Assembly (NCBI GenBank): GCA_029884335.1
Contig: JAOUIA010000013.1
Coordinates: forward strand, 1-64,000
Direction of reading: 5' to 3'
Source of the DNA: Betaproteobacteria bacterium
GTDB taxonomy: Bacteria > Pseudomonadota > Gammaproteobacteria > Burkholderiales > Casimicrobiaceae
DNA: 64,000 bases
Made by a program: the position numbers and the translations under genes. The notes beneath the pieces were generated by a model. That model saw only the letters and a program-made list of their open reading frames with translations, was not told where the DNA came from and did no database searches. Shown here piece after piece: positions 36,956 through 45,314 of this stretch; within the stretch, counting starts at the first letter, position 1, and every line of letters begins with the position of its first letter.

Positions 36956-37975
36956 TCAGTGATATCCCTCGCCCGCGCGCACCTTGCCGCGGAAGACCCA
37001 GTAGTTGAACACCGTGTAGCCGAGAATGACCGGCAGCAGGACGAGCACGCCGACGAGCATGAAGCGCAGCGACTTCGGATCCGCCGCGGCCTCCCAGACG
37101 TCGATCGTCGGCGGCACGAGGTAGGGCACGTTCGAGATCACCAATCCGACGTACGCGAGCAGGAACAGCGCGACCGATGCGTAGAACGGCATCCGCGGCC
37201 CGCCCTTGCGCAGGCCGTGCCAGCACAGGTAGGCGGCGACCATCGTGGCGAGCGGCACCAGCGACAGCCACATGATGCGGGGCATGCTGAACCAGCGCTC
37301 CGCGATGCGCGGGATCGCCAGCGGCGTCCACACGCTCACCAGCGCGATCGCCGCGAGCAGGCCGCAGAGGAGCCCCACGCCGAGTCGGCGCGAACGCGCC
37401 TCGACCCCGCCATCCGTCTTCATCGCGAGCCACGTCGCGCCGATCAGCGCGTAGCCGACGACCAGCGCGCATCCCGTCATGAGAGAGAACGGCGTGAGCC
37501 AGTCGAGCGGCCCGCCGGCGAACTGGCCATTCCGCACGTCGATGCCCTGCAGCAGGCCGCCCAGCACCACCCCCTGCGCGAAGGCGGCCACGATCGAGCC
37601 GCCCGCGAAGGCACGGTCCCACCAGAGGTGGTTCGGCTTCGCCACCCAGCGGAACTCGAAGGCGACGCCGCGGAAGATCAGCGCGAGCAGCAGCACGATC
37701 ACCGGCAGGTAGAGCGCGGGCATGATGACCGCGAATGCCTTGGGAAACGCGACCCACAGGCCGCCCCCGCCCATCACGAGCCACGTCTCGTTGCCGTCCC
37801 AGAACGGCGCGACCGTGTTCATCATCTGGTCGCGGTCGTGCTCGCGCGGGAAGAGCGGGAAGAGGATGCCGACGCCCAGGTCGAAGCCATCGAGCACGAC
37901 GTACAGCGCGACCGCCGTGCCGATGATCAGCGCCCAGATCAACGGCAGCGAGAAGAGGTCGATCCCGGCGATCAT
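36956..37975 (-). CDS. cydB: Cytochrome bd quinol oxidase subunit II
   Basis: Membrane subunit of the bd-type terminal oxidase, 339 residues with about nine helices. The typical parts DGFDLGVGILFPLFPREHDRDQMMNTVAPFWDGNETWLVMGGGGLW are present. The ATG at 37975 overlaps the cydA stop as ATGA. No CydX-like small gene follows. It is convergent with the threonine ammonia-lyase gene; the 117 bases between hold nothing I recognise. Confidence 0.95.
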   Translation of the reverse strand: MIAGIDLFSLPLIWALIIGTAVALYVVLDGFDLGVGILFPLFPREHDRDQMMNTVAPFWDGNETWLVMGGGGLWVAFPKAFAVIMPALYLPVIVLLLALIFRGVAFEFRWVAKPNHLWWDRAFAGGSIVAAFAQGVVLGGLLQGIDVRNGQFAGGPLDWLTPFSLMTGCALVVGYALIGATWLAMKTDGGVEARSRRLGVGLLCGLLAAIALVSVWTPLAIPRIAERWFSMPRIMWLSLVPLATMVAAYLCWHGLRKGGPRMPFYASVALFLLAYVGLVISNVPYLVPPTIDVWEAAADPKSLRFMLVGVLVLLPVILGYTVFNYWVFRGKVRAGEGYH

Positions 37976-39378
37976 GGTGTGGCTCCTCCCGCGCGCTGCT
38001 CGATCGCCGCGCGCTGCGCGGCCGACAGCGGCCGGCTCGGCACACCCTTCGGCGGTTCGAGCAGCGCCGGGACCGGGCCCTTGACCATGAGCTTGCGGAC
38101 ATACCAGATGCCGACCGAGAACACGACCGTGTAGGTGACGACGATCATTGCGAGCGACAGCGCGACAGCCTCGCCGGCGACCGGCGAGGCGGCGTCCTTC
38201 GTGCGCAGGATGCCCCAGGCGATCCACGGCTGGCGTCCGATCTCGGTCACCATCCAGCCGGCCAGCAGCGCGACGAAGCCGGTCCACCATCCGTGTGCGG
38301 CGACATTGAGGTACCAGCGCGTTTCGAACAAGCGGCCACGCTTCCACAACCACGCGCCGACGAGCCCCAGCGCGATCATCGCCAGGCCCAGCCCGACCAT
38401 CAGCCGGAAGCCGAAGAACACCGGCGCCACCGGCGGACGCTCGTCGCGCGGGAAGTCCTTGAGTCCCTTGAACAGGCCGTCGACGCTGTGCGTGACGATC
38501 AGGCTCGCGCCATGGGGAATCGAGATCTCCGCGTAGTTGCGCTCGCCTTGCGCGTCCGGCCACGCGAACAGCACCAGGGGGGCGGGCTTGCTGCCGTCCC
38601 AGTGCGCCTCGATCGCGGCCACCTTCTGCGGCTGGTAGTGCGCAGTGTTGAGGCCGTGCAGGTCGCCGACGACCAGCTGCAACGGCGCGAGCAGCGCCAC
38701 CATGCCGAGCCCCATGCGCACCATGGTCCGCGCCTCCTCGTCGAAGCGGCCGCCCAGGAGGTAGCGCGCCCCGACGGCCAGCACGACCAATGACGTCGTG
38801 AGGTAGCAGGCGGTCAGCATGTGCACGAAACGGTACGGAAAGCTCGGATTGAAGATGATCGCGAGCCAGTCCGCCGGATAGGCGATGCCGTCGCGCACGA
38901 CGTGGCCGGTGGGCGTGTGCATCCAGCTGTTAGCAGCGAGGATCCAGAACGCAGACAGCGACGTTCCCACGGCGACCAGCACGGCAGCCGTCACGTGCAG
39001 CCAGCGCGGAACGCGATGCCAGCCGAACAGCAGGATGCCGAGGAACGTGGCCTCGAGGAAGAACGCGGTGAGCACCTCGTAGCCGATCAGCGGGCCGACG
39101 ACGTTGCCGATGGCCTCGGAGAAGCGGCTCCAGTTCGTGCCGAACTGGTAGCTCATCATGATCCCGGACACGACCCCCATGGCGAACGCGACGGCGAAGA
39201 TCTTGGTCCAGAAGCGCGCGAGGCGTGCGAAGTGGTCGCTCCCGGTGCGCAGCCACAGGATCTCGAGCGTGGCGACAAAGGCCGCGAGCCCGATCGTGAA
39301 CGCCGGGAAGATGATGTGGAAGCTGATGGTGAACGCGAACTGGATTCGCGCAAGGAACACGGCATCGGGCGCGTCCAT
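37972..39378 (-). CDS. cydA: Cytochrome bd quinol oxidase subunit I, short Q-loop (CIO type)
   Basis: Oxidises ubiquinol and reduces oxygen through hemes b558, b595 and d. Axial ligands are visible: His21 (TISFHIIFPAFTIG), the second His in YRFVHMLTACY, and Met in GWMVTEIGRQPW. The 468-residue length and the compact Q-loop (no long insert) place it with the cyanide-insensitive CioA group rather than the E. coli CydA type. It probably works at low oxygen or when the other oxidases are inhibited. Upstream lies a 100-base gap to the TRAP permease gene. Confidence 0.94.
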   Translation of the reverse strand: MDAPDAVFLARIQFAFTISFHIIFPAFTIGLAAFVATLEILWLRTGSDHFARLARFWTKIFAVAFAMGVVSGIMMSYQFGTNWSRFSEAIGNVVGPLIGYEVLTAFFLEATFLGILLFGWHRVPRWLHVTAAVLVAVGTSLSAFWILAANSWMHTPTGHVVRDGIAYPADWLAIIFNPSFPYRFVHMLTACYLTTSLVVLAVGARYLLGGRFDEEARTMVRMGLGMVALLAPLQLVVGDLHGLNTAHYQPQKVAAIEAHWDGSKPAPLVLFAWPDAQGERNYAEISIPHGASLIVTHSVDGLFKGLKDFPRDERPPVAPVFFGFRLMVGLGLAMIALGLVGAWLWKRGRLFETRWYLNVAAHGWWTGFVALLAGWMVTEIGRQPWIAWGILRTKDAASPVAGEAVALSLAMIVVTYTVVFSVGIWYVRKLMVKGPVPALLEPPKGVPSRPLSAAQRAAIEQRAGGATP

Positions 39379-39478
39379 AGCTTCCCCTTTGAGCCAGGCG
39401 CGGGAGCGCGGGAGGTCCGCGCAGCCTTGCCGGAATCCCGCACGTTACGTCACGGCCACGACTACGACAACCCGAGGC

Positions 39479-41503
39479 TCAGGACGGGCCCGGCGCCTCG
39501 CGCGGGCCGGACAGGCGCTGGCGCAGCACAACGAGCGCGACGAGCGCCAGGCCCGTTCCCTTGGCCGGCCACGAGGGGTACACGAGCGCCAGCCCGCCGG
39601 CGACCAGCAGCCAGCGCTCGGCGTGATTGCAGGCACGCAGCGCCCACTTCTGCACGCCGGCCGCCAGTGCGACGATGCCGGCCATCGCGGTGACCGCGAA
39701 GACCACCACGTGCCACCAGTCCCCGCCCGGCGGGCGCTTGAGCAGCAGGCCGACGCCGTCGGGGTCGAGCACGAACATGAACGGCACGACGAAGGCAGGC
39801 AGCGTGTACTTCCACGACTGCAGCGTCGTGCCGTAGGGGTTGCCGCCGGTGATCGCGGCGGCGGCGAACGGCGACAGCGCGGTCGGCGGCGAGACCTCCG
39901 AGAGCACCGCGTAGTAGAAGATGAACATGTGCGCGGCGAAGTCGGGCACGCCGAGCTTCACGAGCGCAGGCGCGGCGATCACGGCGCAGATGATGTAGCT
40001 CGCGGTGATCGGCACCGCGAGCCCGATCACCCAGACGATCAGCGCCGTGTAGACGGCGGCGAGGAACAGGCTGCCGCCCGCGTACTCGATGACGATGGCG
40101 CTGAACTTGAGCCCGAGGCCCGTCTTCGCCACCACGCCGACGATGATGCCCGCGGCCGCGCAGGTAGCCGCCACGCCGAGCGCCTGCTGCGAGCCGTCCT
40201 TGAGCGCCTGCACGAGCCGGCGCGGGAAGAGCGCGTTGACGCGGTCGAGGAAGCTCATCGCGAACGTCGCGACCGTCGCCCAGAACACGCTCGCCACCGG
40301 CGAGAAGCCGAGGAAGAGGAAGGCGACGATCGCGACCAGCGACACGAAGTGGAACCAGTAGCGGCGCGTGAGCTCCCCCGCGGTCAGCGCGTGCGGCATC
40401 GCCACCGGCGGCAGGTTCGAGCGCCGCACGTCGAGCTCGACCATCACGAACAGCGACAGGTAGTAGAGGCAGGTGGGCACCACCGCCATCAGCAGCACGT
40501 CGAAGTAGCTGATCTTCAGGAACTCGGCGATCAGGAACGCCGCCGCGCCGAGCACCGGCGGCGAGATGATCGCGCCCAGCCCCCCTGCCGCGAGCAGGCC
40601 GCCCGCCGCCTCCTTGCCGTAGCCGGCCTTCGACAGCATCGGCCACGCGACCGTTCCGATCGTCACCGTCGTGGCGACTCCGGAGCCGGAAGGCCCGCCG
40701 AGCAGGAACGACGAGAGCACCACGGTGCGCCCGGCGCCGGATGGCTTGTTGCCCATCGCGGCGAACGAGAAGTCGAGGAAGAAGCGGCCCGCGCCGGAGT
40801 GCTGCAGGAACGCGCCGTAGATCGTGAACAGGATGATCAGCGACGACGACACGTCGACCGCCGTGCCGAAGATGCCCTCCAGCGTCTGGTACAGGAAGCC
40901 GGCGAGGCTCGCGATGTCGTAGCCGCGGTGCGCCCAGCTTCCCGGCAGGTGGGTGCCGAAGAGCGCGTAGAGGACGAACAGCGCGACGACGCCGGTCATG
41001 ATCCACCCGGACGTGCGGCGGCACGCCTCGAGGACGAGCAGCACGAACGCGAGGCCCATCCACCGGTCGGTGGAAGTCGGCAGCGTGTTGCGATCCCAGA
41101 AGTCGTCGCCGCCGGCGAGAAGGTAGGCGATGGTGGCGACCGCCAGCGCGGCGAGGGCCGCGTCCCAGGGCATCAGCCGGTTGCGAAAGCGCGCCGCCAC
41201 CGGGTAGAGCAGGAAAACCAGCGCCAGCACGAAGCCGACGTGGATCGGACGCAGCACCGCAGCGGGGACGATCTCGACTGCGGCGTAGAGGTGGAACAGG
41301 CTCATCGCCACCAGCGCCGCGGTGGTGAAGAGCGCGAGGCCGCCGCGGAAGCGGCTGACCGCGCCCTCCTCCGCCTCGATGTAACGCTCGGCGGCGGCCA
41401 GCTCGGCCGCGCCGACGCGCGGCGCCTCGGGTTCAGGTGAACTGCTGCTGCCGCGCTCGGTCAAGCGGGTCCTTCGCGCCGATCGCCGTGCCGCGCCGCC
41501 CAT
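39479..41503 (-). CDS. TRAP transporter fused permease (TAXI type)
   Basis: Fused small and large permease subunits (DctQ-like and DctM-like) of a TRAP transporter, 674 residues with many helices. The fused form with LGGPSGSGVATTVTIGTVAWPMLSKAGYGKEAAGGLLAAGGLGAIISPPVLGAAAFLIAEF is characteristic of TAXI systems. It follows the TAXI binding-protein gene with a 25-base gap. The start at 41503 has no good ribosome binding site; a TTG at 41464 is an alternative. The substrate is unknown; other TAXI systems carry C4-dicarboxylates or glutamate-like compounds. Confidence 0.92.
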   Translation of the reverse strand: MGGAARRSARRTRLTERGSSSSPEPEAPRVGAAELAAAERYIEAEEGAVSRFRGGLALFTTAALVAMSLFHLYAAVEIVPAAVLRPIHVGFVLALVFLLYPVAARFRNRLMPWDAALAALAVATIAYLLAGGDDFWDRNTLPTSTDRWMGLAFVLLVLEACRRTSGWIMTGVVALFVLYALFGTHLPGSWAHRGYDIASLAGFLYQTLEGIFGTAVDVSSSLIILFTIYGAFLQHSGAGRFFLDFSFAAMGNKPSGAGRTVVLSSFLLGGPSGSGVATTVTIGTVAWPMLSKAGYGKEAAGGLLAAGGLGAIISPPVLGAAAFLIAEFLKISYFDVLLMAVVPTCLYYLSLFVMVELDVRRSNLPPVAMPHALTAGELTRRYWFHFVSLVAIVAFLFLGFSPVASVFWATVATFAMSFLDRVNALFPRRLVQALKDGSQQALGVAATCAAAGIIVGVVAKTGLGLKFSAIVIEYAGGSLFLAAVYTALIVWVIGLAVPITASYIICAVIAAPALVKLGVPDFAAHMFIFYYAVLSEVSPPTALSPFAAAAITGGNPYGTTLQSWKYTLPAFVVPFMFVLDPDGVGLLLKRPPGGDWWHVVVFAVTAMAGIVALAAGVQKWALRACNHAERWLLVAGGLALVYPSWPAKGTGLALVALVVLRQRLSGPREAPGPS

Positions 41504-41528
41504 GCGGCGCGGCGGCGGGCGGTCCGCG

Positions 41529-42491
41529 TCAGTTGGCGAACTTGACGCCCTGCTCCTCGAAGTACTTGCGCGCGCCGGGGTGGAACGGGATCGGCGAGCC
41601 GCGCGCCTGGTGCTTGAGCTCGATGTTCTGCGCTTCCTTGTGCACAGCCACGAGATCCGGCTTCTTCTCGTAGAGCGTCTTGACGATCTGGTAGGCCATC
41701 TCGTTGCTCATCTTGTCGGTGGCGACGAGGATGTTCCAGACGTCGACGTTGGTGGACGCCTTGTCCTGGCCGGGGTAGGTGTTGGCGGGAATCGTGTCGG
41801 CGACGTACAGCGGGCCGTACTTCTTGTTCATCGCCTCGACCGCCTCGCCGTGGTCGAGCAGCTTGATCTTCGTGCCCGGCGTGGCCGCGAGGTCGGTGAC
41901 GGCGGCCGTCGGCAGCCCGCCGACCCAGAAGAACGCGTCGATCTTCTTGTCCTTCATCGCGTTGGCGCTCTCGGCGGCGCCCAGGCGCTCCTGCCGCAAG
42001 TCCTTCTTCGCGTCGATGCCGAGCGCCTCGAGCACGCGCAGCGCCATGATCTCGGTGCCGCTGCCCGGCGAGCCGGTCGACACGCGCTTGCCCTTGAGGT
42101 CGGCGAGCCGGTTGATGCCGGTGCCCTCGACGGTCACCACGTGCATCTTGTTCGGGTAGAGCACCATCAGCGTGCGCGCGGCGACCTTCCCGTCCTTGAA
42201 CTTGTCGTTGCCCTGCAGCGCGTCGTACGCCGAGTCCGCCATCGAGAAGCCGACCTCGGACTTGCCGGCGTTGAGGAGCTTCAGGTTGTCGATGGAGCCG
42301 CCGGTGACCTCGGCGGTCGCCGACAGGCCCGGCACGTTCTTCGACAGGATGTTCGCCATCCCGCCGCCGAGCGGGTAGTACACCCCTCCCGTGCCGCCGG
42401 TGGTGATCGAGATGCGATTCTGCGCCGCGGCGGGAACCGCAAGCGCGACTGCGCAAAGGCCGGCCGCGACGGCGCGTAGGATCGAGAGCAT
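41529..42491 (-). CDS. TAXI family TRAP transporter binding protein
   Basis: Periplasmic receptor with signal peptide MLSILRAVAAGLCAVALAVPAAAQ followed by NRISITTGGTGGVYYPLGGGMANILSK, the TAXI opening, and GKRVSTGSPGSGTEIMALRVLEALG. 320 residues. It is the first gene of the two-gene TRAP operon, with a GGAGGA-type ribosome binding site. Confidence 0.93.
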   Translation of the reverse strand: MLSILRAVAAGLCAVALAVPAAAQNRISITTGGTGGVYYPLGGGMANILSKNVPGLSATAEVTGGSIDNLKLLNAGKSEVGFSMADSAYDALQGNDKFKDGKVAARTLMVLYPNKMHVVTVEGTGINRLADLKGKRVSTGSPGSGTEIMALRVLEALGIDAKKDLRQERLGAAESANAMKDKKIDAFFWVGGLPTAAVTDLAATPGTKIKLLDHGEAVEAMNKKYGPLYVADTIPANTYPGQDKASTNVDVWNILVATDKMSNEMAYQIVKTLYEKKPDLVAVHKEAQNIELKHQARGSPIPFHPGARKYFEEQGVKFAN

Positions 42492-42590
42492 GGGGTCCTC
42501 CTCGGTTGAAGTGGCCCGGTCCGCAGCGGCCGGGCGGCGTTTGCGGCGGATTCTAGCGCGGTTGCCCGCCCCGTGCGGGCGCGGCGGCGC

Positions 42591-43160
42591 TCAGCCGGCT
42601 CCGCGCAGGTCGGGGGGCACCGGCTGGCGGCGCTCCAGCACCGAGACCCGGGTGGGGAATGCGCCGAGCTTGCGGTCGAGGAAGAAGTTGCGCAGCGTGC
42701 GCGCGATCGTGCGAAACGCGATGCGGTCCCATGGGATCTCCTGCTCGTCGAAGAGCCGCACCTCGAGGCTCTCCGTGCCGGCGGCGAACTCGGGGCAGGG
42801 AAGCGCCGCGCGGAACACCATGTAGACCTGGTGGATCTGCGGCAGGCTGATGACCGTGTACAGCTCGCCGACCTCGACCGTCGCGCCCGCCTCCTCGAGC
42901 GTCTCGCGCGCCGCGCCCGCCGACAGCGACTCGCCGTTCTCGAGGAAGCCCGCCGGCAGCGTCCACAGCCCGCGGCGCGGCTCGATGGCGCGCAGGCACA
43001 TGAGCACCTTGTCGCCGCAGGTCGGCAGGCAGCCCACGACGACCTTCGGGTTCTGGTAGTGGATCTCGCCGCACTCGCCGCACACGAAGCGCGGCAGCGA
43101 GTCGCCGTCGGGGATGCGGAAGTCGAGGCGCGACGAGCCGCAGCTGCTGCAGAAACGCAT
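42591..43160 (-). CDS. NUDIX hydrolase with N-terminal zinc ribbon
   Basis: Hydrolyses nucleoside-diphosphate-linked compounds. A zinc-ribbon (CSSCGSSR...CGECGEIHYQNPKVVVGCLP) precedes the Nudix box GFLENGESLSAGAARETLEEAGA, matching GX5EX7REUXEEXGU. 189 residues. The zinc-ribbon-plus-Nudix form is reminiscent of NudC-like or ADP-ribose pyrophosphatase enzymes; the substrate is undetermined. The start at 43160 is the first Met of the ribbon; the ORF track shows a much longer shadow. A -10/-35 pair ends only six bases before the ATG, so the mRNA may be leaderless. Confidence 0.9.
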   Translation of the reverse strand: MRFCSSCGSSRLDFRIPDGDSLPRFVCGECGEIHYQNPKVVVGCLPTCGDKVLMCLRAIEPRRGLWTLPAGFLENGESLSAGAARETLEEAGATVEVGELYTVISLPQIHQVYMVFRAALPCPEFAAGTESLEVRLFDEQEIPWDRIAFRTIARTLRNFFLDRKLGAFPTRVSVLERRQPVPPDLRGAG

Positions 43161-43166
43161 CGGCGA

Positions 43167-43196
43167 ATTATCGCAGCGCGGGCGGTTTCGGGCCAA
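43167..43196 (-). promoter_or_regulatory. Promoter candidate for NUDIX gene, possibly leaderless
   Basis: Minus strand TTGGCC (43196-43191), an 18-base spacer and GATAAT (43172-43167). Transcription would start at or within a base or two of the ATG at 43160, implying a leaderless transcript. Confidence 0.45.
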
Positions 43197-43257
43197 CCGG
43201 CGAACCGAACGCCGAACCGCGTGTCCCACGTCCCGGTGGATCGGTGCCGGAAGGGCT

Positions 43258-43531
43258 CGCCCCCTCACCCCAACCCTCTCCCGCAAGCGGGAGAGGGAGC
43301 CGGACACCCACAGGGGTCTGAGCACGACTGCCTCTCCCCCGGAATCGGGGGAGAGGGTTGGGGTGAGGGGACGTCTTTCGCACCCTCGGGGGTCTGAGCA
43401 CGACTCCCTCTCCCCCGGAATCGGGGGAGAGGGTTGGGGTGAGGGGGCGTCTTTCGCACCCTCGGGGGTCTGAGCACGACTCCCTCTCCCCCGGAATCGG
43501 GGGAGAGGGTTGGGGTGAGGGGACATCTTTC
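43258..43531. repeat. 76-bp tandem repeats with nested hairpins
   Basis: Three units start at 43316, 43392 and 43468, giving an exact 76-base period. Each contains the hairpin CCTCTCCCCCGGAATCGGGGGAGAGG, then GTTGGGGTGAGGGG, and a TCTTTCGCA linker. A related hairpin, CCTCTCCCGCAAGCGGGAGAGG, precedes them (43273-43295). The units differ by only a few bases. The same pair of hairpins, in a single copy, lies at 51410-51496. Confidence 0.93.
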
Positions 43532-43583
43532 GCAACACGCGTTTCGGCCTAGACTCGCCGCCAGCAATCGACGGAGGATCGGC

Positions 43584-44468
43584 GTGACGGTAAGCAGAAC
43601 AAAGAGAGGCGGCTGGCGACTGGGCGCGGCCCTCGCGCTCGCTGCAGCGGTCGCGCTGGGCGCGGCCGGCTGCGCATCGCTCGACACCCGCGAGCGCGAG
43701 CTCGTCTTCCGACCGGTGCGCGAGTACGTCCGCACGCCTGCGGACCTCGGCATCGACTACCAGGACCTGTGGATCGGCGTCGCGCGCGAAGGCGGCGGCA
43801 CCGAGCGCGTGCACGCGTGGTGGCTGCCGGCCGCGCGACCGGACGCGCCGGCCATCCTCTACCTGCACGGCGTGCGCTGGAGCCTGGGCAACAACCTCAC
43901 CCGCATCGCGCGCTGGCACCAGCTGGGCTTCGCGGTGCTGGCGATCGACTACCGCGGCTTCGGCCGCAGCGACGGCGACCTGCCGAGCGAATCGCAGATC
44001 TACGCCGACGCGCGCGCCGCCTGGGCCGAGCTGGAGAGGCGCGAGCCGAACCGCGACCGCCGCTTCATCTACGGCCACTCGCTCGGCGCCGCCGTGGCGA
44101 TCGACCTCGCCTCGCGCGTGGACGGGGCCGCCGGCGTCATCGCCGAGGCCGGCTTCACGTCGCTCGCCGACGTCGTCGCCGAGACCAACGGAGCGCTGGC
44201 GCTGCTGGTGACGCAGCGCTTCAACGCGCTCGAGCGCGCGAAGTCGTTGCGCTCTCCGGTGCTGTTCATGCACGGCACGGCGGACCGGCTCGTGCCGCCG
44301 GCCATGAGCGAGCGGCTCTACCAGGCCGCGCCGCAACCCAAGCGCCTGCACTGGATCGAGGGCGCCAACCACGGCAACTGGAACGGCGCCGGCCTCGACG
44401 AGTACCGGCGCGTCGTGCTCGAGTTCGTCGGCAGCGCGCGGACGCTGGCGCTCTCGGGGGGATCCTAG
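43584..44468 (+). CDS. Lipoprotein alpha/beta hydrolase (BEM46-like)
   Basis: Predicted membrane-anchored serine hydrolase. The start is a GTG at 43584 with GGAGG six bases before it; the ORF-track Met 23 codons upstream is rejected. The N-terminus MTVSRTKRGGWRLGAALALAAAVALGAAGCAS has a lipobox (AAGC), so the protein is probably a lipoprotein. The fold motifs are ILYLHGVRWSLGNN, AIDYRGFGRSDG, the nucleophile elbow GHSLGAA, and MHGTADRLVP. 294 residues. The substrate is unknown. Confidence 0.87.
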   Translation: MTVSRTKRGGWRLGAALALAAAVALGAAGCASLDTRERELVFRPVREYVRTPADLGIDYQDLWIGVAREGGGTERVHAWWLPAARPDAPAILYLHGVRWSLGNNLTRIARWHQLGFAVLAIDYRGFGRSDGDLPSESQIYADARAAWAELERREPNRDRRFIYGHSLGAAVAIDLASRVDGAAGVIAEAGFTSLADVVAETNGALALLVTQRFNALERAKSLRSPVLFMHGTADRLVPPAMSERLYQAAPQPKRLHWIEGANHGNWNGAGLDEYRRVVLEFVGSARTLALSGGS

Positions 44469-44543
44469 GGCGACGACCTGCGAATTGCGAATCGTGCCGG
44501 CATGGGCACAGCGATTCGCCGTCCCCGCGGAGCACTATTTGTT

Positions 44544-44638
44544 GTCGTCCCCGCGAACGCGGGGACCCAGTGTCTTTCGGGTTCCGAAAGCCCCGAGCCA
44601 GATGGTGACACTGGTTTCCCGCCTGCGCGGGACTGACG
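44544..44638. repeat. REP-like composite repeat downstream of the lipoprotein gene
   Basis: GTCCCCGCGAACGCGGGGAC forms the first hairpin, CTTTCGGGTTCCGAAAG a central one, and TTCCCGCCTGCGCGGGACTGA the last. This is a third, more diverged member of the family found in the tct and liv operons. It lies between the convergent lipoprotein and orn genes. Confidence 0.82.
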
Positions 44639-44706
44639 CCGGGAGTGTCGGCGGCCCCCCTCACGCGCCGGATGCCGCACCGCGCAAGGCGACGCCAGGC
44701 GCAAAC

Positions 44707-45255
44707 TCAGGCGACGCGGAGGAAGTGCTCGCGGTAGTAGCGCAGCTCCTCGATCGACTCGTAGACGTCCGCCAGCGCCTCGTGCTTGCCTTCCTTCGGG
44801 ACGCCCTTCAGCAACTCGGGCCGCCAGCGCCGGCACAGCTCCTTCAGCGTCGAGACGTCGAGGTTGCGGTAGTGGAAGTGGTCCTCCAGCGCCGGCATCC
44901 ACCGGGCGAGGAAGCGGCGGTCCTGGCAGATCGAGTTGCCGCACATCGGCGAGACCTTCGCCGGCACGTGATCCTTGAGGAACGCGAGCGCGGCCGCCTC
45001 GACGTCCGCCTCGCTCAGCGTCGAGGCCTTCACGCGGTCGACGAGCCCGGATCGCGCGTGCGTGGCCTGGTTCCACGAATCCATCGCCGCCAGCGTGGCG
45101 TCGTCCTGGTGCACCGCCCACACGGGTGCGACCGCCACCGGCGCCAGCGCGGCGTCGGTCACCACCAGCGCGACCTCGATGATGCGGTCGGCGTCGGGCT
45201 TGAGGCCGGTCATCTCGAGGTCGATCCAGATCAGGCGGTTCTCGTCGGGGGGCAT
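44707..45255 (-). CDS. orn: Oligoribonuclease
   Basis: 3'-5' exonuclease that degrades the last di- to pentaribonucleotides, including pGpG from c-di-GMP turnover. DEDDh-type residues appear in [11 protein letters not shown], a central ICQDRRFL, and [15 protein letters not shown]. The 182-residue length is standard. It is divergent from the M48 peptidase, sharing a 59-base AT-richer region that contains TAAAAT (45267-45272) in the plus direction. Confidence 0.96.
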   Translation of the reverse strand: MPPDENRLIWIDLEMTGLKPDADRIIEVALVVTDAALAPVAVAPVWAVHQDDATLAAMDSWNQATHARSGLVDRVKASTLSEADVEAAALAFLKDHVPAKVSPMCGNSICQDRRFLARWMPALEDHFHYRNLDVSTLKELCRRWRPELLKGVPKEGKHEALADVYESIEELRYYREHFLRVA

Positions 45256-45314
45256 GGGATTTCTTGTAAAATGAAGCGCTTATTGTCTCACAGCGCATCG
45301 CGCCCACCGATCTC

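Larger units (their letters stand above)
43161..43583. other. Gene-free interval filled with hairpin tandem repeats
   Basis: Separates the divergent NUDIX and lipoprotein genes. It contains the NUDIX promoter candidate, the repeat array at 43258-43531, and a GGAGG ribosome binding site (43573-43577) for the lipoprotein gene. No gene is supported here. Confidence 0.75.

Noticed and set aside
43316-43531. CRISPR array
   Set aside because: Repeat period is 76 bases but the units are nearly identical throughout with no unique spacers, only three copies, and no cas genes.
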